NCBI GenBank assembly: GCA_002722565.1
Contig: PBMG01000007.1
Span: 168,423-232,422 of the forward strand
Direction: 5' to 3'
DNA: 64,000 bases
Origin: Acidimicrobiaceae bacterium
GTDB lineage: Bacteria; Actinomycetota; Acidimicrobiia; Acidimicrobiales; Poriferisodalaceae
Below, one piece after another: positions 33,878 to 42,397 of this stretch (the stretch's first letter is position 1; each line of letters starts with the position of its first letter). The notes beneath the pieces were generated by a model. It searched no databases. It was given only the letters and a program-made list of their open reading frames with translations, and was not told the origin of the DNA. Position numbers and translations under genes: made by a program.

Positions 33878-35040
33878 TTGAAGCTTCCTCCCAGTATGTC
33901 GCGAGCCATTATTAGCCTTTGAACCTCACTCGGCCCTTCTCCGACTCGACGAATTCGCAGTTCCCGGTACCATCTTTCGAGCGGTAGGTCTTTGGTAACT
34001 CCGACACCACCGTGAATCTGGATGCAGCGGTCGATAACTCGGCTGCTGGCCTCAGTCGCCACTAATTTCGCCATGGCGGCTTCAGTTCTGAATCTTTCGC
34101 CACTGTCGGCCTTTTGGGCCGCTTCCAAGACACAGTAACGAGCATGACGAATGTCGATTTCGTTATCCACGACCATCCACTGAATTGCTTGTTTCTCTGC
34201 CAGAGGAGAACCGAAAGTCTCTCGGCTTTTGGCCCAATCGATGGACATCTCCTGAGCCCTTATAGCCGGACCAATGCAGCCGGCGGCGTAAGGGATGCGT
34301 TGCCGACTAAGCCGATCATTAGCTATAGCGAAGCCACCGTTTACTTCCCCGAGAATGTTCTCCTCGGGGACTCTCATCTCATCGAACTGCAACTCTGTGG
34401 CGTAATGTGTCGCACGTAAGGTGTGCACTACCCGCCGCACATGAAAACCGGGTGTATCTGTGTCGACAATGAAAGCTGTTACTCCGTTGCGACCAGGGTC
34501 ATCAGAAGTGCGAGCGAAGATTAGGGCGTAATCCGCTTTATCTGCCCCTGAAATGTAGAGTTTCGATCCGCTTAATATCCATTCGCTTCCGTCTTTGATT
34601 CCGCGAGTTTGGATAGCGCGAGCGGGGTCGGAGCCTCCGGACGGTTCAGTCAGAGCGAAGCAACCCTTTTTCTCACCTTTAAGGGTTGGGTAAAGCCAAC
34701 GTTCTTTTTGGTCGTCGGTCGCTTCGTAAAGTTGAGCTAAGCCGGCGCCGCCAAATACGCCGTAGCAAGGGTTATATAGTCCAGCCCGATGTTGGGACAT
34801 CTCAATAGCCATCAGGGCACGAGTCGTAGTGTCGAGTCCGGGCCCGCCATATTGTTCGGGGATGTCCAGACCGTAAAAGCCCATGGATTTGGTTGTATCA
34901 ACCAGTCGATCGTGATCCGCGGGTTCTAACGACCCGGCATCAGGGTCTAAATGATCTTCCAAAGGGATAATTTCACTTTGGACAAAGCGCCGGGTGGTAT
35001 CGACAATTAGTTGTTGTTCTTCGGTAAGGCTGAAGTCCAT
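33874..35040 (-). CDS. acyl-CoA dehydrogenase
   Basis: The 388-residue protein has the classical ACAD length. Marks are GCFALTEPSGGSDPA, ILSGSKLYISGADKADYALIF, and the C-terminal IQIHGGVGVTKDLPLERWYRELRI followed by GPSEVQRLIMARDIL; the expected active-site Glu is likely in the YRE or GPSE stretch. FAD is the cofactor. The gene is between the GIY-YIG-like gene (9 bases away) and the CoA transferase (ATGA overlap), so the operon supplies CoA activation and the first oxidation step of one acid. The substrate is unknown. Confidence 0.91.
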   Translation of the reverse strand: MDFSLTEEQQLIVDTTRRFVQSEIIPLEDHLDPDAGSLEPADHDRLVDTTKSMGFYGLDIPEQYGGPGLDTTTRALMAIEMSQHRAGLYNPCYGVFGGAGLAQLYEATDDQKERWLYPTLKGEKKGCFALTEPSGGSDPARAIQTRGIKDGSEWILSGSKLYISGADKADYALIFARTSDDPGRNGVTAFIVDTDTPGFHVRRVVHTLRATHYATELQFDEMRVPEENILGEVNGGFAIANDRLSRQRIPYAAGCIGPAIRAQEMSIDWAKSRETFGSPLAEKQAIQWMVVDNEIDIRHARYCVLEAAQKADSGERFRTEAAMAKLVATEASSRVIDRCIQIHGGVGVTKDLPLERWYRELRIRRVGEGPSEVQRLIMARDILGGSFK

Positions 35041-35049
35041 ATTGCTCTC

Positions 35050-35385
35050 TCAATCCGGGGATAGTCTGCCAACTCGGCTTTGTTCAGCCTGTTGGTGGCT
35101 TGGAAGTTGTCCAAAATCATGCAAATGAAGCATTAAAAGTTCATCCCATCGGCTCCTGTAGTTTGCAGTGAATTCGAAACGAAACTTTGTTGCTTGGCTA
35201 CCGTGTAGGTCAAGCTCTTCTTCGAGCGCGGTCCGCATTCCGAAAAGATGTCCAGCTCCCGCGTAACCTATAGATAGAACCGTCTCGTCTGAATTGGCTA
35301 CGTGGTAGACCCCAAGCTGAGCCGGCAGCGAATCGATTATCTCACTGTTCAGGTCCATCCAAGCCTTTTCAAGTCGGATTCCCAT
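35050..35385 (-). CDS. small GIY-YIG-like domain protein inside an acyl-CoA operon
   Basis: The longer open frame back to 35580 would overlap the amidohydrolase by nearly 200 bases; ATG 35385, one base after that gene's stop, is the credible start and gives 111 residues. PAQLGVYHVANSDETVLSIG then YAGAG gives GVY (25-27) and SIGYAG (38-43), the spacing of the GIY-YIG nuclease signature. R51 in GMRTALEEEL and E82 in WDELLMLHLHDFG fall where the family has its catalytic Arg and Glu. The first Tyr of YIG is Ser, so activity is doubtful. Nuclease-like fold is inference; its job in this operon is unknown. Confidence 0.6.
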   Translation of the reverse strand: MGIRLEKAWMDLNSEIIDSLPAQLGVYHVANSDETVLSIGYAGAGHLFGMRTALEEELDLHGSQATKFRFEFTANYRSRWDELLMLHLHDFGQLPSHQQAEQSRVGRLSPD

Positions 35386-35386
35386 G

Positions 35387-36568
35387 TCAGCGAGACGAGC
35401 CGACGAGATCGGACATAGCGGAGCCCATAAGATCTTCGAAATTCTGACGGAAGAATTTGTCTTTGACGTCATCGGACAGCCCTTCGACTTCGTTATCGAA
35501 ACGCCGAAGGGGGTTTCTGCCGCCCTCAACGTGGGGGAAGTCAGAGCTAAACATGCAGATTCCGTCTCCAGTGTTTTCAATGATCCATCCGGTTGGCTCA
35601 GTCGGGAATGGGGTTACCCGAATTTGTCGATGTACGTATTCCGACGGGCGCAGTTCCAAATTCTGAAGCCGGTTTTCATGGAGGGCGAAAGCATCGAAGG
35701 CTGCTTCTAGCTGTCGCATGAAAGATGGCAGCCATGCAGCTCCGAGTTCTATCACTCCCATTTTCAGGCCAGGGAATCTATCGAAGACACCGTCGAATAT
35801 AAGTGTCGAAAGAGCTTGGATAGGTGGTGACGAGATACTCATGTAGGAGACAGACCTGAAGTTTTCGCTGCCACCATGAAAGTCGGGCTCAGGCGGCAAG
35901 CCATTGTTTCTGTGCTGCGGTGGCATTACCAGGTCCGGAGTTGCGACGTGCATGACGATAGGGATGCCTGCCTCTTCAGCTCGAGCCCAAAGGCCATCGA
36001 AAGCTATATGACTATGAGCATGGTTTTTGGGCATCCGGTTGGGAATGAGCAATGAAGCAGCTCCGGCATTGATTGCTTCGGTGGCGCACGGTTCAGCTAA
36101 TTCCAAGTCTTGAAGCGGAATATAGGCCACGGGTAGGAGGCGAGGATCTCCATCACAAAATGCTATTTGAGCGCGGTTCGCAGCAGATGCCACCTCGTAG
36201 GTAAGGCTTGGTGCAGCATCATGCTCCATCACTTCTAGAAGGGTGTTCGGCATTGTCGGAAAGATGAGCTGGCTTGCGAAGCCCATATGATTCAAAGCTT
36301 CGCTTCGGTCGATCGAATTCCAGGCTCCATGAGCACGGTAATTCTTGCGAAGCATGACCTCTTGCTCGGCTTTTGCTCGAAAATCGGGGTCAAGATGGAG
36401 AGTGCGGCAGTGATCTATTTCACTAAAAATTGGACTTTCCTCGTTAGCAAAAAACTGCTTTCGTGCGTATTCTCGGACCTTCTTTGATCCGAATTCGTCT
36501 AGCCACTCTGGAGGTTCCATTGTGTGAGCATCGGCATCGTGGATTATCCGATCTGTCACGTACGTCAT
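35387..36568 (-). CDS. amidohydrolase (ACMSD-like metal-dependent hydrolase)
   Basis: The 393-residue protein begins with a metal-binding DADAHTMEPPEWL (residues 10-22) in place of the HxH of classic amidohydrolases. It has a VMHVATPDLVMPP metal His, and ends ICMFSSDFPHVEGGRNPLRRF with the late Asp. This is the amidohydrolase_2 (ACMSD-like) group that includes decarboxylases and hydrolases of aromatic and lactone substrates and is common with CoA transferase/ACAD operons. It is the first gene of the operon; the upstream AGGCGGGGA is a good ribosome site. Confidence 0.88.
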   Translation of the reverse strand: MTYVTDRIIHDADAHTMEPPEWLDEFGSKKVREYARKQFFANEESPIFSEIDHCRTLHLDPDFRAKAEQEVMLRKNYRAHGAWNSIDRSEALNHMGFASQLIFPTMPNTLLEVMEHDAAPSLTYEVASAANRAQIAFCDGDPRLLPVAYIPLQDLELAEPCATEAINAGAASLLIPNRMPKNHAHSHIAFDGLWARAEEAGIPIVMHVATPDLVMPPQHRNNGLPPEPDFHGGSENFRSVSYMSISSPPIQALSTLIFDGVFDRFPGLKMGVIELGAAWLPSFMRQLEAAFDAFALHENRLQNLELRPSEYVHRQIRVTPFPTEPTGWIIENTGDGICMFSSDFPHVEGGRNPLRRFDNEVEGLSDDVKDKFFRQNFEDLMGSAMSDLVGSSR

Positions 36569-36629
36569 TCCCCGCCTCTTTCTTCGTCTGTCCGAATCGT
36601 AGTAGCGCTGTCACTAGGGATGCTTTTAG

Positions 36630-37526
36630 CTAGTTATCGTGGAGCGCTTTGTTAATCCCCTCCCATCGCTCAGGGTCGAGCACGCGCATTTCAATAGCGC
36701 CTGACGAGCTGTTCCGGATTAAGAGCATCCCAGACCGGCCAGATAATTCTTTGCCCTTCACGACGGATCCATCAGGGAGAGTTATTTGGCTTCCGGCGGT
36801 CACATAACAGCCAGCCTCAACAGTGCAGTAATCGCCCAGGGATATGCCGATCCCAGAGTTTGCACCTAAAAGGCAATGTTCGCCCACGACGATGGTTTCT
36901 TTACCACCGCCAGAGAGCGTCCCCATAATCGAGGCACTGCCGCCGATATCGGAATTGGCACCGATAACGACGCCAGCACTAATCCTTCCTTCAATCATTG
37001 AAGGTCCCAAAGTGCCTGCGTTGAAATTACAGAACCCTTCGTGCATGACTGTTGTCCCCTCAGCTAAATGTGCCCCGAGTCGGACTCTGTCTGCATCAGC
37101 AATTCGCACGCCTGATGGAATTACGTAGTCTGTCATTCGAGGGAATTTGTCAACTGAAGTCACCGAAATGCTCTGGTTCGTCACCGCCGCACGGGCCTGA
37201 AGCTCGCCTACTCGGTCTGGTAAGACGGGCCCGGCATTGGTCCAAGCGCAGTTGGTTAGCAATCCGAAAACGCCGTCAAGATTGGCGCCATGCGGCTGAA
37301 TCTCCCTACGACTTAGAAGATGGAGTCTTAGATAGGCATCAGAAAGATTGGAAGCGGGCGCATCGAGATCCTCGATGGTTACTTCAACTATCCGACCTTG
37401 AATCAGGCCCAGCTTTTCGGCCAAACATGACCTACTGGGATCAACTCCAGGATTCGGATACCAGACGTCAAGCTGGGTATCTGTTTCGACATCGAAATAG
37501 CTGTGGCCGACTGCTGTGATGCTCAT
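36630..37526 (-). CDS. dapD: 2,3,4,5-tetrahydropyridine-2,6-dicarboxylate N-succinyltransferase
   Basis: The 298-residue enzyme has the left-handed beta-helix of hexapeptide repeats (GVRIADADRVRLGAHLAEG, GAHLAEGTTVMHEGFCNFNAG, GVVIGANSDIGGSASIMGTL and GEHCLLGANSGIGISLGDY) and the actinobacterial DapD N-terminal half with SRREIQPHGANLDGVFGLLT. It succinylates tetrahydrodipicolinate in the lysine and meso-diaminopimelate pathway. It is monocistronic here, with no other dap gene nearby. A probable distal copy of the pathway is elsewhere in the genome. Confidence 0.93.
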   Translation of the reverse strand: MSITAVGHSYFDVETDTQLDVWYPNPGVDPSRSCLAEKLGLIQGRIVEVTIEDLDAPASNLSDAYLRLHLLSRREIQPHGANLDGVFGLLTNCAWTNAGPVLPDRVGELQARAAVTNQSISVTSVDKFPRMTDYVIPSGVRIADADRVRLGAHLAEGTTVMHEGFCNFNAGTLGPSMIEGRISAGVVIGANSDIGGSASIMGTLSGGGKETIVVGEHCLLGANSGIGISLGDYCTVEAGCYVTAGSQITLPDGSVVKGKELSGRSGMLLIRNSSSGAIEMRVLDPERWEGINKALHDN

Positions 37527-37652
37527 GACGTTATTTTCGCAGCCTTGAAGCTCGATACCGACCCCTCGTTCGATATATCTCGAAAATCGGGAGAATTTGC
37601 TGTTGATAACACTGAAAATAAGCTGTTTCGCGTTGAATAGGCCTTTCCGGTG

Positions 37653-37671
37653 GGCAGAAAGCTCTTCTGCC
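37653..37671 (+). other. perfect hairpin just upstream of the nitronate monooxygenase gene
   Basis: GGCAGAA (37653-37659) and TTCTGCC (37665-37671) form a 7-bp perfect stem with an AGCTC loop, ending 16 bases before ATG 37688. There is no T-run, so it is probably not a terminator. It could be a 5' leader structure or an operator half-site pair. Chance cannot be ruled out. Confidence 0.3.
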
Positions 37672-37687
37672 GCCTAGTTTCGAGTCT

Positions 37688-38827
37688 ATGAAGACACCTG
37701 TCTGCGAAATGCTCGGCGTGGATGTGCCCATCCTCGCGTTTACCCACTGTCGAGACGTGGTTGCTGCCGTCACCAAAGCTGGAGGCTTCGGTGTACTTGG
37801 TGCCGCTGCTCACACACCCGAACAACTCGATATCGACTTGCAGTGGATTCGAGACGAAGTTGGCGACAAACCCTTTGGTGTCGACATCATTGTTCCCGCT
37901 AAATATGAAGGTTCTTCGGAAGGCGGAAAATCTTTAGGCGACCTCAGCGAAATGATTCCGCAAGGCCACCGTGATTTTCTAGAAGACATGATGGAACGGT
38001 ATGCAGTTCCTCCATTGCCCAAGGAGGATTCAGAACGCAGCGGTGTGCCAGTTGATTCGGAACCACCGATGACCTACGCCCAAGCGGTACCTCTAATGGA
38101 TGTCGCGTTTTCTCACCCAATCAAACTGATTGTTAACGCTCTCGGTCCCCCTCCTCCTGACATGATCGAGCGGGCGCACGCAAATGGAGTGCTAGTTGGC
38201 GCGCTTGCAGGTAAAAAGTCCCACGCGGTGCGTCACGTAGCGGCGGGTGTAGACATCATCATTGCCCAAGGGCACGAAGCCGGTGGTCATACCGGTGATA
38301 TCGGAACCATGGTCCTTGTTCCAGAAATAGTTGATGCGGTAGCGCCAACTCCTGTGCTAGCGGCCGGAGGGATAGGAAGTGGACGTCAGGTAGCTGCCTC
38401 GATCGCGCTGGGAGCCCAGGGGGTATGGTGCGGGTCCGTATGGTTAACGACGTTAGAAGCCGAGACTCACCCAGTGGTCAAGGACAAGTTTCTTGCGGCA
38501 ACTTCCTCTGACACGCTGAGATCACGCTCTCGAACGGGTAAGCCGGCCCGCCAGCTTCGTTCTGCGTGGACTGATGAATGGGAGGGAGAGGATTCGCCGG
38601 GGACGTTGCCGATGCCTCTCCAACCGATGTTGATTGCGCACGCGAGCCGCCAAGTCGATAGGGCAGCAATGAATCCTGAGAATAAAGGCGCAGTTGAATT
38701 GTCCAACTATTTCGTCGGCCAAATTGTGGGATCTATGAACGAATCAATCTCTGCGACCCGAGTGGTGGAAGACATGATCACCGAATATCTAGATGTTGTT
38801 GAACGGTTCGAGGAGTTAAGCAAGTGA
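37688..38827 (+). CDS. nitronate monooxygenase-like FMN enzyme
   Basis: The 379-residue TIM-barrel flavoprotein has the NMO/2-nitropropane dioxygenase segments AAVTKAGGFGVLGAAAHTPEQ near residue 27, VDIIIAQGHEAGGHTGDIGT with the catalytic-type His, and PVLAAGGIGSGRQVAASIALGA, the phosphate-binding loop. Such enzymes oxidise alkyl nitronates, but many actinobacterial members act on other substrates. The insertion around residues 90-130 (PPLPKEDSERSGVPVDSE) is unusual. It is 53 bases before the SDR gene, likely co-transcribed. Confidence 0.9.
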   Translation: MKTPVCEMLGVDVPILAFTHCRDVVAAVTKAGGFGVLGAAAHTPEQLDIDLQWIRDEVGDKPFGVDIIVPAKYEGSSEGGKSLGDLSEMIPQGHRDFLEDMMERYAVPPLPKEDSERSGVPVDSEPPMTYAQAVPLMDVAFSHPIKLIVNALGPPPPDMIERAHANGVLVGALAGKKSHAVRHVAAGVDIIIAQGHEAGGHTGDIGTMVLVPEIVDAVAPTPVLAAGGIGSGRQVAASIALGAQGVWCGSVWLTTLEAETHPVVKDKFLAATSSDTLRSRSRTGKPARQLRSAWTDEWEGEDSPGTLPMPLQPMLIAHASRQVDRAAMNPENKGAVELSNYFVGQIVGSMNESISATRVVEDMITEYLDVVERFEELSK

Positions 38828-38880
38828 AGTAAGCGCAGACGGTGCACAGGTGTTCGGAGAGTTAAAGAAACGAGGAAGTA

Positions 38881-39753
38881 ATGGAGACGATGAATGAACG
38901 CGTTGCTGTCGTTACAGGGGCAGCGTCAGGCATCGGAAAAGCTTTGTCGGTTGCTTTTGCTGCCGAGGGAGCAAAGGTTGTCCTCGCAGACGTCGAAGAC
39001 GATGCTCTCGCGACAACGAGAGCTGAAATTGAGGCTTTAGGCGCCGCAGTTCTTGCGGTAAAGACTGATGTGACAGATGAGAATTCTGTTGCCGAATTGT
39101 GCGCTGCAACGCTTGAAACCTTTGGAGGCGTCAACATCCTTTGCAACAATGCAGGAGTTGGCGGCGGTGGACTCGTCAAAAACCAACAACTAGTTGATTG
39201 GAAGTGGGTCATCGACGTTTCCTTATGGGGCGTGATTCACGGACTACACCATTTCTTGCCGCACTTAATTGAGGCTGAAGAAAGCCATGTGATGAGCACA
39301 GCTTCAGTAGCGGGTCTGATGGCTGTACCTGGTCTTGCTCCCTACAACGCAGCAAAGTTCGGAGTTGTGGCGATTATGGAGACACTGCACCACGAGATGA
39401 ATCGCGACTCGGAAGCAAATGTCGGTGTATCTGTGCTCTGTCCGGGCGTGGTGAAGACAAATATTGCTACGGCCCAAAGAAATCGTCCCGACCATCTTCG
39501 TCGAAGACGAGATGAATCCATTGATCAAATAGCTAAGGCACCGGATGAAGCGCGTGCTCGAAATGCGGCGATAGCGGCGGCACTAGAGAATGGCATGGAC
39601 CCAGGACAAGTTGCTTCTCAGGTTTTGAACGCAATGTATGAACGTAGGTTTTGGGTGTTAAGTCACCCCGAGCTTCTAGTCGAAGTGAATCACCGCAACC
39701 AACAACTGGCAGATCTCGAGAATCCCACGTTGATCTCAAGTTTTACCGACTAA
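38881..39753 (+). CDS. short-chain dehydrogenase/reductase
   Basis: The 290-residue SDR begins at ATG 38881 or 38890 (ERVAVVTGAASGIGKALS, NAD(P)-binding TGxxxGIG). It has NNAG (CNNAGVGGGG) and the catalytic Ser, Tyr and Lys in MSTASVAGLMAVPGLAPYNAAKFG. The C-terminal extension ends with residues implying a helical tail. It could reduce or oxidise a hydroxy or keto group of an acyl-CoA or a lipid. The neighbour nitronate monooxygenase gives no sharper hint. Confidence 0.9.
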   Translation: METMNERVAVVTGAASGIGKALSVAFAAEGAKVVLADVEDDALATTRAEIEALGAAVLAVKTDVTDENSVAELCAATLETFGGVNILCNNAGVGGGGLVKNQQLVDWKWVIDVSLWGVIHGLHHFLPHLIEAEESHVMSTASVAGLMAVPGLAPYNAAKFGVVAIMETLHHEMNRDSEANVGVSVLCPGVVKTNIATAQRNRPDHLRRRRDESIDQIAKAPDEARARNAAIAAALENGMDPGQVASQVLNAMYERRFWVLSHPELLVEVNHRNQQLADLENPTLISSFTD

Positions 39754-39766
39754 CCAAATTCACCAA

Positions 39767-40555
39767 TTACATCGTGAAGCGAAGGTTTCGTGCAGCGTGA
39801 GCACCGAGTTCGCTGTCGCCAGACCAACTAATAGCGCCCTCGCTGATGGCAACTTCGGGGTCGATGCGTCCACAGGCCTGGTTCATAAACGCCATTGAGT
39901 CGCAGTGAAGGGTGGTTGTAGGCGTATCTATAGGTTCACACTCAACAGCACGTTCGTCGACGCGTACATAAATGTCGCGTTCTACCGAACCTGTAATGTC
40001 GAAGTGAATTGATTGGCCTTCAATCAGTCCGATCTTCTTACCCGCGATATAGCCGATGGAAAGGTGAACTTCATTCAAAGCCATTTCTGCTGCTGGCCCA
40101 CCATTATCGGTGGCGATACCCAAAGGGGTTCGACAATCTCGCTCATGCATCCAGAAGTCAAACTCGCGCACGGCCATGAACCGTCCGTAAGTGGCAGGAC
40201 CTATAGGAGTGACGCTCGGGTTAGCGAAGTCCTCCTGGGTGGTCTCTGAAAGATTTTGTCGGCGAGTGTCAAACGTCTGCTGCATATGTTCAACCAACTC
40301 CACCTCCGGCATTTGCATAGCGGCTTCAAAGTAGCCCCCAACTTTTTCGAAAGGTGGTGGTGTATCTAAGCCGGATGGTAACCAATTTGACAAGGCCTGC
40401 TCTACCGACACCATGTGAGCGGCGACACCCTTAATGGTCCACTCGGGGCATAGCGATGGGGTCTCCCATTGGCTGCCGTCGAGTGTGCTCAGGAAATCGA
40501 CAACGCTCTTCCAACAAACATCCAGATTGCTAACAATTAGATCTCGTTCGCTCAT
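39767..40555 (-). CDS. maleylpyruvate isomerase-family mycothiol-dependent protein (DinB-like)
   Basis: The 262-residue protein from ATG 40555 (the frame extends to 40624 but adds an unlikely tail) starts with a DinB/MDMPI-type four-helix bundle: WKSVVDFLSTLDGSQWETPSL then CPEWTIKGVAAHMVSVEQAL, with a metal His near HMV. A C-terminal SCP2-like beta domain follows, with the DMPI C-terminal look (DPEVAISEGAISWSGDSEL). Members use mycothiol as thiol cofactor in actinobacteria. The substrate is not identified. It fits the Mca-like gene at 27011. Confidence 0.82.
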   Translation of the reverse strand: MSERDLIVSNLDVCWKSVVDFLSTLDGSQWETPSLCPEWTIKGVAAHMVSVEQALSNWLPSGLDTPPPFEKVGGYFEAAMQMPEVELVEHMQQTFDTRRQNLSETTQEDFANPSVTPIGPATYGRFMAVREFDFWMHERDCRTPLGIATDNGGPAAEMALNEVHLSIGYIAGKKIGLIEGQSIHFDITGSVERDIYVRVDERAVECEPIDTPTTTLHCDSMAFMNQACGRIDPEVAISEGAISWSGDSELGAHAARNLRFTM

Positions 40556-40677
40556 GTCACAAACGTAGCTTTGATTGAATGACTGCTGTTGAGTGTTACG
40601 TGTAATGATTCGGCGACAGAACATGCGGGCAATAAAGAATGACCTTGGTGAAGAACTTGGTCCGATAGGGGCAACGA

Positions 40678-41721
40678 ATGAACTCTCGACATGTCACTTT
40701 GGTCGGGGCTTACGGGTCACCGTATTCCGTCAAAATGCGGGCCGTACTTCGATATCGCAGGATTTCACATAGGTGGGTTGTTCGAGGGTCTAGAGAAGAC
40801 GAAGGTTTTCCGGAGCCCCCGATAGCGATCATTCCGATGCTTGCCTTTAGTGACGGAGACGGTGGTTATTCGGAGGTGATGGTGGATTCATCTCCCCAAA
40901 TCTTGCGCTTAGAAGAGGATTATTCTGAGAGAAGCCTGCTCCCAGCCGATCCCGTAGTGGGGTTTCTTGATCACCTAATTGAAGATTATGGCGACGAATG
41001 GGTGACAAAGATGATGTACCACTACCGATGGCATCACCTTTATGGTGACGCCATAGCGAAGGCAGGCAACATGCTGCCATTGATGTCGGACAACCAAATG
41101 AGTCCCGAGCAGCATGGTGAAATCAAGGATTTCATTACTAGCCGCCAGATGAATAGAACTGCTTTAGTCGGCTCTACAGATAATAATCGCGACGTAATAG
41201 AGACCAGTTTTGTTCGGCTTCTTACGACGCTAGAAACTCATTTAACCGAGAACCAATTTCTTTTGGGTAATCGTCCGGGGCGAGGCGACTTTGGCTTATT
41301 TGGTCAGTTCAGTCAGTTATTTTTCTGGGAACCTGACTCTTCACTGATAGCAGCACGCCGAAGCCCGAGAAGCGTCATTTGGGCCTACCAGCTCGATGAC
41401 TTGTCGTCACTGGAGGTCAGCGAAAACGAGGGGTGGTTCACGCGTAACAACTTGCCGGAATCGTCACTTAACTTGCTTACCGAAATAGGTCGCACCTACG
41501 CACCGTTCTTAATGGCGAATGAACAGGCCATAGCCGCCGGTGACCCTGAGTTGTCGTGTCTAATCGAGGGTCACGAGTACAAACAAGCGACGTTCGCATA
41601 CCAAAACAAATGTTTGAGTTGGATACGCGAGGCTTTCCGAGAATTGTCCACCGATAACCAACAGGCAGTGAAACAAATTTTGAGCGGCACGGGATGCGAA
41701 GTGTTGATCGCCGATGCCTGA
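40678..41721 (+). CDS. glutathione S-transferase-family protein, long form
   Basis: The 347-residue protein has a thioredoxin-fold N-terminal domain (VTLVGAYGSPYSVKMRAVLR) and a helical C-terminal domain with RPGRGDFGLFGQFSQLF, the conserved N-capping box of GSTs. It is about 120 residues longer than ordinary GSTs. Actinobacteria normally lack glutathione and use mycothiol, so the thiol donor is uncertain. The last 8 bases overlap the HAD gene start, implying coupled expression. Confidence 0.78.
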   Translation: MNSRHVTLVGAYGSPYSVKMRAVLRYRRISHRWVVRGSREDEGFPEPPIAIIPMLAFSDGDGGYSEVMVDSSPQILRLEEDYSERSLLPADPVVGFLDHLIEDYGDEWVTKMMYHYRWHHLYGDAIAKAGNMLPLMSDNQMSPEQHGEIKDFITSRQMNRTALVGSTDNNRDVIETSFVRLLTTLETHLTENQFLLGNRPGRGDFGLFGQFSQLFFWEPDSSLIAARRSPRSVIWAYQLDDLSSLEVSENEGWFTRNNLPESSLNLLTEIGRTYAPFLMANEQAIAAGDPELSCLIEGHEYKQATFAYQNKCLSWIREAFRELSTDNQQAVKQILSGTGCEVLIADA

Positions 41722-42379
41722 TAGCAAAGCTGTCATATTTGACAAAGACGGTACTTTGCTTGACTTTCATTCAACATGGAATGAAGCCATCGGGTCCGCT
41801 TTCGATCTAGTAGTAGACCAGAACGCCAAGGAACTTGCAGCTGAGCTTTTCGGATACGACTTAGCTGAACGACGTGTGTTGCCTCACTCAGCGTTCATCA
41901 GTGAGACCAGTGAGACAACTGACAACCTGGTCGCCGATTTAATTGACGTCGTTACCTTTAAGCAAACGATCAATGAAGCAGCCCAGCAAAACATTGTCCC
42001 CAACAAGGGAGCGACTAGTGCGTTGAACGCGTTGACCGATCGAGGCTGGAAGTTAGCAATCGCTACGAATGATTCGGAATTGTGTGCGATGAATCATGTC
42101 GAGGCTCTTAAGTGGAGCCACTTTTTCACTTCGGTGAAAGGGTTCGATTCGGGTCACGGATCGAAACCAGGTCCAGGAATGGTCCTAGCGGCTGCTGAGG
42201 AATGTAACGCGATCCGAGGTGTGTATGTGATGGTCGGGGATTCAGTGCACGACATTCTCGCGGGCCAGGCTGCAGGAGCCATCACCGTAGCGATAGGCCA
42301 GCAACCAGCAGCTTTGCAGCTCGCGGACATGCAGATAGAGGAGCTGGGTGAGCTCATCGACATAGTTGACGGTCTCTAG
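41714..42379 (+). CDS. HAD-superfamily hydrolase (phosphoglycolate-phosphatase-like)
   Basis: The 221-residue protein has DxDGT in VIFDKDGTLLDFHSTW (residues 8-23), motif II LAIATNDSE, a Lys in SKPGPGM, and motif IV VMVGDSVHDILAGQAAGA. These are the standard HAD I-family marks with Asp10 as nucleophile. It probably dephosphorylates a small phosphate ester. It overlaps the GST-like gene by 8 bases, so the two are translated together. Confidence 0.88.
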   Translation: MPDSKAVIFDKDGTLLDFHSTWNEAIGSAFDLVVDQNAKELAAELFGYDLAERRVLPHSAFISETSETTDNLVADLIDVVTFKQTINEAAQQNIVPNKGATSALNALTDRGWKLAIATNDSELCAMNHVEALKWSHFFTSVKGFDSGHGSKPGPGMVLAAAEECNAIRGVYVMVGDSVHDILAGQAAGAITVAIGQQPAALQLADMQIEELGELIDIVDGL

Positions 42380-42397
42380 CGGAATGAAAGATTCGGC

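Noticed and set aside
35387-35580. N-terminal extension of the GIY-YIG-like gene into the amidohydrolase
   Set aside because: The overlap is nearly 200 bases and the extra residues look like noise; ATG 35385 fits the operon spacing.
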